Part shown: positions 36,469 to 43,568 of the stretch, piece after piece
How the letters are laid out: every line of letters starts with the position of its first letter
Numbering within the stretch: the stretch's first letter is position 1
Assembly: GCF_947258355.1 (NCBI RefSeq)
Contig: NZ_CAMYIC010000061.1
Span: 1-57,392, forward strand
Length of the DNA stretch: 57,392 nucleotides
Direction of reading: 5' to 3'
Source: an uncultured Allomuricauda sp.
GTDB lineage: Bacteria; Bacteroidota; Bacteroidia; Flavobacteriales; Flavobacteriaceae
Notes under the pieces: generated by a model
Databases searched by the model: none
The model's input: the letters and a program-made list of their open reading frames with translations, nothing else
Told to the model about the DNA's origin: nothing
Translations under genes and position numbers: made by a program

Positions 36469-37064
36469 AATCGGGCGAGTTGTGTTCTGTAAAATTGAAT
36501 CATTTTTTGGACTTCGTCAAATCCTGCCCGGATCAGTGCCTCGCTTATCGTGCTTTGTGACTTGCCCAACATACGCGCTAGGTCCTTTTGGTTGGCCTCG
36601 GGATGTGCCATGGTGGTTTTTACCGCTGTGGCAGTAGCGGGCAACCAATTGTCCATGATCAATGTGGCCAATTGCAGCATGGTGTTCAGGGTGTCGTTGA
36701 AGGTATCTGAGCTGGATTTTAGCGCCAAGGTCTGTTTTTTTAACTGGTCGAAACACTCACCGGAATGTACAAAAGCTTCCCCATTGGACTCCGTGATTTT
36801 GGCTGCGGTATGATTTTTTTCGCCCAGGCCAATAGCGATCCGTACATCCAAATGCCGTATTTGTTTGATGCAGGCCTTGATAAAAATGGCGGCTTCCAGG
36901 GCTTGTTCGGGATTGGTTTGCAACTGAAAGCTATCCCCTCTGTAAATCTCCCAGTCCGATGGTTCGGAGCCATAGTGCTCCAATGCCGCTTTTAAAACGG
37001 GCAACCATTTGTTGGCCTTATGATCTTTGGAGTTTTTGATGTCTCCGGTAAGTATGGCAATCAT
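36465..37064 (-). CDS. SatD family protein with C-terminal HTH
   Basis: The 199-aa protein has the SatD signature at the N-terminus, IAILTGDIKNSK, then YRGDSFQLQ (about 41-49) and a cyclase-like VRIAIGLGE strand. The C-terminal region (about 150-199) reads as a helix-turn-helix with NQKDLARMLGKSQSTISEAL. It is translationally coupled to the DUF3307 gene. A perfect 9-bp palindrome lies 50 bases upstream of the ATG, so autoregulation through the HTH is a reasonable guess. Confidence 0.9.
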   Translation of the reverse strand: MIAILTGDIKNSKDHKANKWLPVLKAALEHYGSEPSDWEIYRGDSFQLQTNPEQALEAAIFIKACIKQIRHLDVRIAIGLGEKNHTAAKITESNGEAFVHSGECFDQLKKQTLALKSSSDTFNDTLNTMLQLATLIMDNWLPATATAVKTTMAHPEANQKDLARMLGKSQSTISEALIRAGFDEVQKMIQFYRTQLARL

Positions 37065-37113
37065 TTGTTTATTTATCGTCTAATTTGTCGATTTAATCAA
37101 ATATCGATAAAAA

Positions 37114-37137
37114 AACCGATATAACAAAATATCGGTT
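37114..37137. promoter_or_regulatory. Palindromic operator upstream of satD-like gene
   Basis: AACCGATAT (37114-37122), 6 nt, ATATCGGTT (37129-37137): perfect 9-nt arms. A further half-site-like ATATCGAT lies at 37101-37108. The position 50-73 nt before the SatD ATG suits an operator. Confidence 0.6.
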
Positions 37138-37148
37138 AAAAAGTAGAT

Positions 37149-37187
37149 AAAAAAAGAAACCGCGACCATGGCTGGCGCGGCTTCTTA
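37149..37187 (-). terminator. Terminator of the Spy-like gene
   Basis: On the minus strand GAAGCCGCGCC and its near-complement GTCGCGGTTTC form a long stem around CAGCCATG, followed by T7. It lies 17 bases past the stop. Confidence 0.8.
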
Positions 37188-37203
37188 AAATCAACAAAAA
37201 ACA

Positions 37204-37653
37204 CTATCGTCTTCTCCCTCTCTCCTCCATTCTCTTTTTGCCGTGTTTGGCTTTTCTGCTTTTCTGCATTTTTTGCCAAGTTTCGTACTGTTTTTCATCC
37301 AGTACCTTTTTCATTTTTTCCTGCATCGCGATTTGACGGTCCAATCGAGCATTTTCCATTTCAAATCGCTCTTCAGATGATGGCCTTTTCCATTCGCCAC
37401 TCTCTTTTAAAGCTTTCATCTCATCCCATTTGGCTTTCCTAAACTGGGCATTTTCCAAGTTAATCTTGTACACCTTGTCCTGTTGTGCTTCTGTCAGGTC
37501 CAATGCCAAAGTCATCTGTTTGGATTGCAGGGTGGCCATCTCTTCTGCGCTCATATCCATTTTATGACCTTTGCGCATTCTGGGCCCATCATGTTTTTGG
37601 GCGGCCATGCCAATGCTCATCAGCATAACCAATACTACCACTAATCGTTTCAT
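37204..37653 (-). CDS. Spy/CpxP-like periplasmic protein
   Basis: The 149-aa protein has a signal peptide (1-18, ending GMAAQ). The mature part is helical, rich in Met, Lys and Arg, with the LTxxQ-type motif LDLTEAQQDKVYKI (residues 52-65) and a second helical pair ending in the basic tail KKRMEERGRRR. Family members are periplasmic chaperones or stress sensors (Spy, CpxP, CnrX). A strong terminator follows. No two-component partner is adjacent. Confidence 0.85.
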   Translation of the reverse strand: MKRLVVVLVMLMSIGMAAQKHDGPRMRKGHKMDMSAEEMATLQSKQMTLALDLTEAQQDKVYKINLENAQFRKAKWDEMKALKESGEWKRPSSEERFEMENARLDRQIAMQEKMKKVLDEKQYETWQKMQKSRKAKHGKKRMEERGRRR

Positions 37654-37762
37654 ATGTCTAAATTTTAATGATTTATTCCTTGGACAAGCGGAATGCCCAT
37701 AGGTTTAAACATCGCAACATAGTTTATGAAGCTTTTAACAGTACAAATGTGTTTTAGGGGTA

Positions 37763-37954
37763 TTACTTGATTTCTTTTTCCAAATCTTCCTTAGCATCAT
37801 CAGTGTAATCGTCGACATTTTGAAAATTGGTCTCGACGTAGGTCTCTGAATTGATGTGATCTTGGAATTCATCGTGCTTGTCCACTACGTAGTAAAGTGT
37901 GGAAGCTGCCACGAAACAGATAAAGTAAATGAAGCTTTTTGTTTTGTAGGTCAT
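37763..37954 (-). CDS. Small membrane-anchored acidic protein
   Basis: The protein is 63 aa from the ATG at 37954; the longer frame reads across the spacer and is not convincing. One hydrophobic helix (about 7-23, SFIYFICFVAASTLYYV) is followed by an acidic helical tail with DDYTDDAKEDLEKEIK. I recognise no family. It lies between two terminators, so it is transcribed alone. Confidence 0.6.
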   Translation of the reverse strand: MTYKTKSFIYFICFVAASTLYYVVDKHDEFQDHINSETYVETNFQNVDDYTDDAKEDLEKEIK

Positions 37955-38042
37955 GATGTTGAGATTTGGGATTACTAATGTAATTAAACCTAACGTGAAT
38001 TTCAGCGATATGTTGTGAAACGACCTTGAATAGATGTGAATG

Positions 38043-38085
38043 TTTAAAAAAACAAGGTGTAACCGATAAACGAATCGGTTACACC
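38043..38085 (-). terminator. Terminator of the DUF5117-type metalloprotease gene
   Basis: Perfect 12-nt arms GGTGTAACCGAT (38056-38067) and ATCGGTTACACC (38074-38085) with a 6-nt loop. On the minus strand they are followed by TTGTTTTTTT. It begins 33 bases past the stop. Confidence 0.88.
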
Positions 38086-38117
38086 TTTGCAATTTGTACA
38101 CTGTAATGGAAAGTCGC

Positions 38118-40619
38118 CTATTTGGCAGGCTCCAAAATAAGGTCTATGCGTTCCAAAGCATCTTGTAAATGGTAACGACTCATAGTGTCCGAAATTCTTG
38201 CAAGACCACTTCTGATATCTCTTTTTAAGTTGTTGAGCTCAGCACGTGCCACCGAACGAATGTCGGATTGGCTAGTGTTGATAGGTGTGGATTTTCTATA
38301 CCCTCCAAAGTCTGGCTGTTTACGTTGGCTATCCGCTGTCATTAAATACTCCAAACGGTCGATATGCGCCTTTTGAAGGTTTCTGCGGTAGGTGTCTATG
38401 GTTCTGCCACTTCGAGTCTCGGACCAGATTCCCCTGCGGAGATCACGCATCATTTCCACCAATCCATACGCTTCATCACCGTTCAAAGTCTCGTTTTCGA
38501 TAATTCGGGCCAATTTGCCCAAGTGCAACATGGTGTTCAAATAGCGTTCTTGGGTAGCACGGATGCGCTCTACCGAACCGGAGTATTCAATTTTATTGAA
38601 GATGTTTTGGTCAATCAACCACTCAGGGGTTTCAAAGAGTTGTTCCTGCATAAAGTTCATTGCATTTTTCTGGTGCTCTTTGCTCACATGGGTGTAAACG
38701 GCTCCCTTTTGGTCGGCTGTTTTGTGATACTCGTAAACACCGCCAATGTTGTTGGATACGTGGCCCATATATCTGCGGAACTGTGCGACCACATGTCCGT
38801 ACATGGTTTCCAAATCATCATAGTTTTCACCCTCTTCGGTGGTCCATTCCATCAATTTGGGAACAATACGCTTTAGGTTTTCGATACCGTACAGGCTGGC
38901 TTTAATGGCATCATCCCCTAAATCCTCGGTTTGTGAGCTTGGGTCATGGATATCACCAACTTGTTGATGTCCGAAACGGTACATGGGATCACCGGCATGC
39001 TCCAAAATCCAGCTGTTCAGGATAGGTTTTTCCTCTTTGGCCGTTTTGTCCAAAATGGGTTTGTATCCCCACTTAATGGCATATTTATCGTAAACACCAA
39101 TATTTGGCATCAATGCTACGCCTTCGTCACCTGGCTGCGCCACATAGTTAAAACGGGCATAATCCATAATGGATGGAGCGGTACCGTACTTTTCGGTAAA
39201 ACTCGCCGAACGCAAGGAATCAACAGGGTAGGCAACACTGCTTCCCATGTTGTGCGGCAATCCAAGGGTATGACCTACTTCGTGGGAGGATACAAAACGT
39301 ATTAAACGTCCCATCACTTTTTCTTCGAACTCTGTTTTCTGCGCAGCGGGATTAATGGCCGCTGTCTGTACAAAATACCAACCACGTAGCAAGCTCATTA
39401 CATTGTGGTACCAGTTGATGTCCGATTCCAGAATTTCACCACTTCTAGGGTCGCTCACGTGAGGACCATTGGCGTTTGGAATAGGAGAGGCCAAATAGCG
39501 CACCACAGAATACCTAACATCTTCCGGGGACCACTCTGGGTCTTCTTCTGGAGAAGGAGGGTCTTTGGCGATAATGGCATTTTTAAATCCAGCTGCTTCA
39601 AAAGCAACTTGCCAATCTTCTATACCTTGCTTAATAAAAGGTACCCACTCTTTGGGAGTAGCCCTGTCTACATAATACACAATCGGTTTTTTGGGCTCAA
39701 CCAACTCACCGGCCTTATATTTTTCGATATCCTCGTCTTTTACTTCGAGTCTCCAACGATCCAAATAGGTAACGGTTTTACTTTCTTGAGCATCGAGGCC
39801 ATAATCTACCTGTCCTCTGGCGAACCAGCCAACGCGTTCGTCGAAATAGCGACGTTTCATCGGTTCTTTGGGCAACAAGATCATGGAGTTGTTGATTTCC
39901 AACGAAATGGAACCTAGGCTTGAATTGCTTGGTGGATCATTGGATAAGTATGTTTTTACATGACGGGCTTCAATATTTAAAGGATAACTTTTAATTGACT
40001 CGATGTAGCTTCGGTCGCTATCCAATCGTGTTACCTTATATCTTTTTCTGTACCTATCAGGAAACCCAAGGGCTTTCACGTCTTTGGAGAACAATGGGTC
40101 AATTTCAATCACCGTAGCAGGGTTCAAGGAATCTTTTTTGTTGATGGCCTTGATATCAAAAGAATAGAGCACGGGTTCAAAGTTGGAATTCACCACCGCT
40201 TCGTGAACCGGCAAAGAATCAGCCGCTACATTTTCGTAGGAAGCTACGCGGACCAGTACCTTTTTGTCCTGTTTTTCCCAGCGCAGTACTTGGGTGTTTA
40301 TTTTTCCGCCACCAAAACCAATTCCTGTGGCGGTTTTGGAGATTCGGCTCACCATGAGCATTTCACGATTGAACAAGGAGTCGGGAATTTCGTAATAATG
40401 TTTGTCGTCCACAGTATGGACACTAAAAAGTCCTTCGTCGGTTTTTGCATCTTTGGTGATAACCTTATCATAAGGCTTTATGTCACCAGGTTTTGACTTG
40501 TCGTCCTTTTTTTGTTCGGTTTGTTTCTTTTTCTTTTTGAAAAGTTGGGCATCCAGATTTTGGACGGTTCCCAATAGAATAAAGACTACTAATAGTCGAG
40601 GTAGTAAATTTTTAATCAT
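38118..40619 (-). CDS. Zinc-dependent metalloprotease, DUF5117/DUF5118 family
   Basis: The exported protein is 833 aa. A signal peptide (1-24, ending LDAQ) is followed by a Lys-rich stretch (KKKKKQ), a beta-rich DUF5118/DUF5117 region, and a metzincin-type catalytic domain with SSHEVGHTLGLPHNM (HExxHxxGxxH) near residue 445. The C-terminal part is helical. Relatives are abundant in Bacteroidota and are thought to be periplasmic or secreted peptidases; substrates are unknown. It is transcribed alone, with a very strong terminator. Confidence 0.92.
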   Translation of the reverse strand: MIKNLLPRLLVVFILLGTVQNLDAQLFKKKKKQTEQKKDDKSKPGDIKPYDKVITKDAKTDEGLFSVHTVDDKHYYEIPDSLFNREMLMVSRISKTATGIGFGGGKINTQVLRWEKQDKKVLVRVASYENVAADSLPVHEAVVNSNFEPVLYSFDIKAINKKDSLNPATVIEIDPLFSKDVKALGFPDRYRKRYKVTRLDSDRSYIESIKSYPLNIEARHVKTYLSNDPPSNSSLGSISLEINNSMILLPKEPMKRRYFDERVGWFARGQVDYGLDAQESKTVTYLDRWRLEVKDEDIEKYKAGELVEPKKPIVYYVDRATPKEWVPFIKQGIEDWQVAFEAAGFKNAIIAKDPPSPEEDPEWSPEDVRYSVVRYLASPIPNANGPHVSDPRSGEILESDINWYHNVMSLLRGWYFVQTAAINPAAQKTEFEEKVMGRLIRFVSSHEVGHTLGLPHNMGSSVAYPVDSLRSASFTEKYGTAPSIMDYARFNYVAQPGDEGVALMPNIGVYDKYAIKWGYKPILDKTAKEEKPILNSWILEHAGDPMYRFGHQQVGDIHDPSSQTEDLGDDAIKASLYGIENLKRIVPKLMEWTTEEGENYDDLETMYGHVVAQFRRYMGHVSNNIGGVYEYHKTADQKGAVYTHVSKEHQKNAMNFMQEQLFETPEWLIDQNIFNKIEYSGSVERIRATQERYLNTMLHLGKLARIIENETLNGDEAYGLVEMMRDLRRGIWSETRSGRTIDTYRRNLQKAHIDRLEYLMTADSQRKQPDFGGYRKSTPINTSQSDIRSVARAELNNLKRDIRSGLARISDTMSRYHLQDALERIDLILEPAK

Positions 40620-40823
40620 TTTTTAAGTCCGTTTGAATAAGTAAGAAGATTCAAAGAACCTAAAATTCGATAAGATTAACTGTTAAATAAATATTAACAG
40701 TCATTTTTTTAACGGAATGCCCCAACCTTTGGGAGTCCTGCGTTTTACTGATGGTTTGGAGTGAATCGCCCTGTATAGCTGGGCTCAGAGGGGATTCAAA
40801 TTTCGTAAAAAAATCCTAAAGAC

Positions 40824-40854
40824 TGTAACGTTTTGGTTTTTGAGTAGTCTTATA
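40824..40854 (+). promoter_or_regulatory. ECF-sigma-like promoter
   Basis: TGTAACG (40824-40830), 16 nt, GTCTTATA (40847-40854). This pair resembles the two boxes of extracytoplasmic-function sigma factor promoters and does not resemble the TTTG/TAnnTTTG housekeeping type. The leader to the ATG at 40888 would be about 28 nt. Confidence 0.55.
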
Positions 40855-40887
40855 GGCATAACATCAATCATAAAATTCAATCAAAAA

Positions 40888-41607
40888 ATGAACAAGTTAT
40901 TATTAATTTATGGTAGTGTATTATTAAGTAGTACCGCCATAGCGAACGACCAACAAAATACCAAGGTTGTCGAAGTCCAGACCGAGACTCCTGGTAGTTT
41001 AGAGAACAGTTTAACCACATTATACATTAGTGCCGAGTTAAACGATTCAACTTCCGAGATAGCCGATTATGCATCGTACGAGTTGGATTTGAACGAAGTA
41101 GCCTATATCGAGGAGGAACCTGAAATTGATTTAGGTTTTGATACCTCTGATTATTTACCCGAGGGTTTTGATCCTTACGAAAGCTACTTTGATTTGAATT
41201 CCATTATATACCTCGAAAACGAAGTTGAACCCGAATTGGGATTTGATACCCAAAAGTATTTACCTGAGGATTTCAATCCATATACCGATGTGGTGGATGT
41301 ACATTCTATCAATTATATTGAGGAAGAGGATATGGATTTAGGTTTTGATACCAAAGATTACCTACCTGAGGGTTTCTCTCCCTATGAGGCGTATGTGGAC
41401 ATAAATGCTATTCCTTTTGTAGAGGATGAAATCGAACTTGAATTGGGTATAAACAGTGAGTATCTATTGCCAGAAGGCTTTGATCCTTACACCGATGTAA
41501 TCGCGATTACCTCCATTAACTACATGGAAGATGAAGAAATGGAATTGGGTTTTGATACCTCTAAGTATCTCCCAGAAAACTTTGATCCTTACACTAGGGT
41601 CAATTAG
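40888..41607 (+). CDS. Exported acidic protein with five tandem 34-35-residue repeats
   Basis: The protein is 239 aa from the ATG at 40888, which opens a signal peptide (MNKLLLIYGS... ending AIA, residues 1-19). A short linker (20-60) is followed by five direct repeats that reach the C-terminus. The consensus is roughly D-x-x-S-I-x-Y-x-E-x-E then E-L-G-F-D-T-x-x-Y-L-P-E-x-F-x-P-Y. Repeat 4 departs most (LGINSEYLLPEGF). The protein is strongly acidic and has no Cys in the mature part. I know no named family. The regular aromatic/acidic spacing might bind cations or other envelope polymers. An ECF-like promoter precedes it and a terminator follows. Confidence 0.82.
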   Translation: MNKLLLIYGSVLLSSTAIANDQQNTKVVEVQTETPGSLENSLTTLYISAELNDSTSEIADYASYELDLNEVAYIEEEPEIDLGFDTSDYLPEGFDPYESYFDLNSIIYLENEVEPELGFDTQKYLPEDFNPYTDVVDVHSINYIEEEDMDLGFDTKDYLPEGFSPYEAYVDINAIPFVEDEIELELGINSEYLLPEGFDPYTDVIAITSINYMEDEEMELGFDTSKYLPENFDPYTRVN

Positions 41608-41653
41608 TAAGATGGTTTAGTTTTTCATTTTACAAATTTTTGAGTTAGTTAAT

Positions 41654-41678
41654 AAAAGCCCTCGCAAGAGGGCTTTTT
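41654..41678 (+). terminator. Terminator of the repeat-protein gene
   Basis: AAAAGCCCTC, GCAA loop, GAGGGCTTTTT. TTGAGTTAGTTA (41640-41651) lies just before it. Confidence 0.85.
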
Positions 41679-42010
41679 GTTTGTTAATAAAAACCTATAA
41701 TTGCCTGGTTAACAAAAAAATAACATTGGTTTGGAAAAATATTGATTTTTAGTGAAATGCTTTTTAACCTGAGAATTGTTCAACGTTTTGAGTTGTTGAC
41801 TGAAATTAACGCACTCTTTTGGGTTTTAAGCTGACACACCAACCATTTTTCTTTCTGATCGGATGCGTTAACAAAAATCTAATTACAATAATGTTTCCTA
41901 AAAAGAGTTATAAGTTTGTACCTAACAAAGAGTTACGCCCCACTTGCTTAAAAGCGAGTAGCGTTTGTTAAGTTAGTTTCTTACATTTTTTTGAGTTAGT
42001 TAGTTTGTAA

Positions 42011-42040
42011 AAAAGCCCATCCGCCCGGATGGGCTTTTTT
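42011..42040. terminator. Bidirectional terminator
   Basis: AAAAGCCCATCC, GCCC loop, GGATGGGCTTTTTT. It serves the minus-strand transporter gene (stop at 42044) and could end a + strand transcript; TTGAGTTAGTTA (41991-42002) precedes it on the + strand. Confidence 0.88.
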
Positions 42041-42043
42041 AGT

Positions 42044-43474
42044 TTAGAACAATAATGGAACTATAAATTGGAACATCAAAATCAGCAGAGCAACTGCGAT
42101 AAGGTTTAGTACAACCCCAACACGTGCCATTTGTGGAATTTTTACATAGCCGCTTGCAAAAACGATGGCATTGGGTGGTGTGGCCATAGGCAGCATAAAG
42201 GCACAGCTACTCGCTATGGTTACGGGAATCAATAGATGAAGCATGGGAATATCCAATCCTATGGCAATACCTGCCACCACGGGCGCCAATACCGCCACAA
42301 GAGCTACATTGCTCATCAACTCGGTCATAAACAACATTAGGAAAATCAAAAGCGCCGCTGTAAACAAAATACTGATTTCACTTTGGGCAATACCATTGGC
42401 AACCATATCCACGATACCACTTGCCGACATTCCCTGGGCCAAGGCCAAGCCTCCACCAAAAAGTACCAAAATACCCCAAGCAAGTCTAGAGGTGTCTTTC
42501 CAAGTAATAATAAAATCACCTTTTCTTATATTGTAGGGGATAGCAAATAAGGCGACAGCGGCAAAAATACTGATCATAGTATCTGTTAAGCCTATATTAG
42601 GAAAAATACCATTGATCAAGGTTCTGAAAATCCATAGAAAAACGGTAATGGCAAAAATGACCAATACCATTTTTTCCTTACCCGAAGTGGGTCCCAATTT
42701 CTCCAATTCGGCATGTATTACATCTTTGGAGGCATTGAATTTTAGATCGCGATTGGGAAACATCCATTTTACCAATACCAAATAGCATATCCCGACCATA
42801 ATAATGGAGAATGGCAAACCGATGGTCATCCACTTTAAAAAGGAGATTTCCGTATTGTATTCATTCTCCAGTAGCCCTATCAATACCGAGTTTGGTGGGG
42901 TTCCGATAACCGTTGCAATTCCTCCCGCATTAGCCGAAAATGCAATACCGAGCATAACGCTCAGGGCAAAATTTTGATCATTTTTGGTAAAACCGTCCTC
43001 GTCATTGATCAAAAGATTGATAACGGAAACAGCAATGGGGAGCATTACCACTGTGCTGGCAGTATTGCTGATCCACATGCTCAAAGTGGCTGTGGCAATC
43101 ATAAAGCCTAAAATAACCTTGTTGGGTGTGGTTCCCGTTAACCTGATAATATTAAGTGCTATCCTACGGTGTAAGTTTACTTTTTCCAAGGCAAGGGCCA
43201 TCACAAAACCTCCAAAGAATAAGAATACAATAGGGCTGCCATAATTGGCACCGACCTCTGCTATGGGCAATACTTTTAAAATTGGTAATAACAGCAATGG
43301 TAGCAGCGCTGTCACAGAAATGGAAACAGCTTCCGTAATCCACCAAATAAGCATCCATGCAGCAATTGAAATTACAGGGTCGCCTTTTTCGGATATGATT
43401 TCGAAAGGCAATAGGTTCAATACAAGGAAGACAAGGGGTCCAAGGACCGACCCAATTTTTTTGCTTAGTTCCAT
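42044..43474 (-). CDS. DASS/SLC13 family anion:Na+ symporter
   Basis: A 476-aa membrane protein with about 11-12 hydrophobic helices. The two inverted-repeat signature motifs of the divalent anion:sodium symporters are visible: MWISNTASTVVMLP (SNT, about residue 133) and ELMSNVALVAVLAP (SNV, about 386), each after a hairpin. Other landmarks are GGIATVIGTPPNSVLI (about 182) and a late LPMATPPNAIVFASG. Family members carry dicarboxylates such as succinate, or sulfate. The substrate is not certain from sequence. It is transcribed alone. Confidence 0.93.
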   Translation of the reverse strand: MELSKKIGSVLGPLVFLVLNLLPFEIISEKGDPVISIAAWMLIWWITEAVSISVTALLPLLLLPILKVLPIAEVGANYGSPIVFLFFGGFVMALALEKVNLHRRIALNIIRLTGTTPNKVILGFMIATATLSMWISNTASTVVMLPIAVSVINLLINDEDGFTKNDQNFALSVMLGIAFSANAGGIATVIGTPPNSVLIGLLENEYNTEISFLKWMTIGLPFSIIMVGICYLVLVKWMFPNRDLKFNASKDVIHAELEKLGPTSGKEKMVLVIFAITVFLWIFRTLINGIFPNIGLTDTMISIFAAVALFAIPYNIRKGDFIITWKDTSRLAWGILVLFGGGLALAQGMSASGIVDMVANGIAQSEISILFTAALLIFLMLFMTELMSNVALVAVLAPVVAGIAIGLDIPMLHLLIPVTIASSCAFMLPMATPPNAIVFASGYVKIPQMARVGVVLNLIAVALLILMFQFIVPLLF

Positions 43475-43517
43475 TGGGGACCTAAGCTAGGATTTTTTTG
43501 TTAAAATTTAAAAATAT

Positions 43518-43540
43518 AGAAGCCCCAAGTTGGGGCTTCT
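43518..43540 (-). terminator. Terminator of the TonB-dependent receptor gene
   Basis: AGAAGCCCC / GGGGCTTCT arms with a 5-nt AAGTT-type loop, followed on the minus strand by ATATTTTTAAATTTT. It lies 28 bases past the receptor stop. Confidence 0.75.
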
Positions 43541-43568
43541 ATCTCAAAGAGTTAAAAATTGGATGGTT

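Larger units (their letters stand above)
41608..42043. other. Intergenic region with two terminators and a structured segment
   Basis: No protein gene is convincing in these 436 bases. They hold the terminators at 41654-41678 and 42011-42040, both preceded by TTGAGTTAGTTA, and an inverted-repeat segment at about 41921-41970 (AACAAA...ACTTGCTT/AAGCGAGT...TTTGTT). An independent short + strand transcript is possible. Confidence 0.6.
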
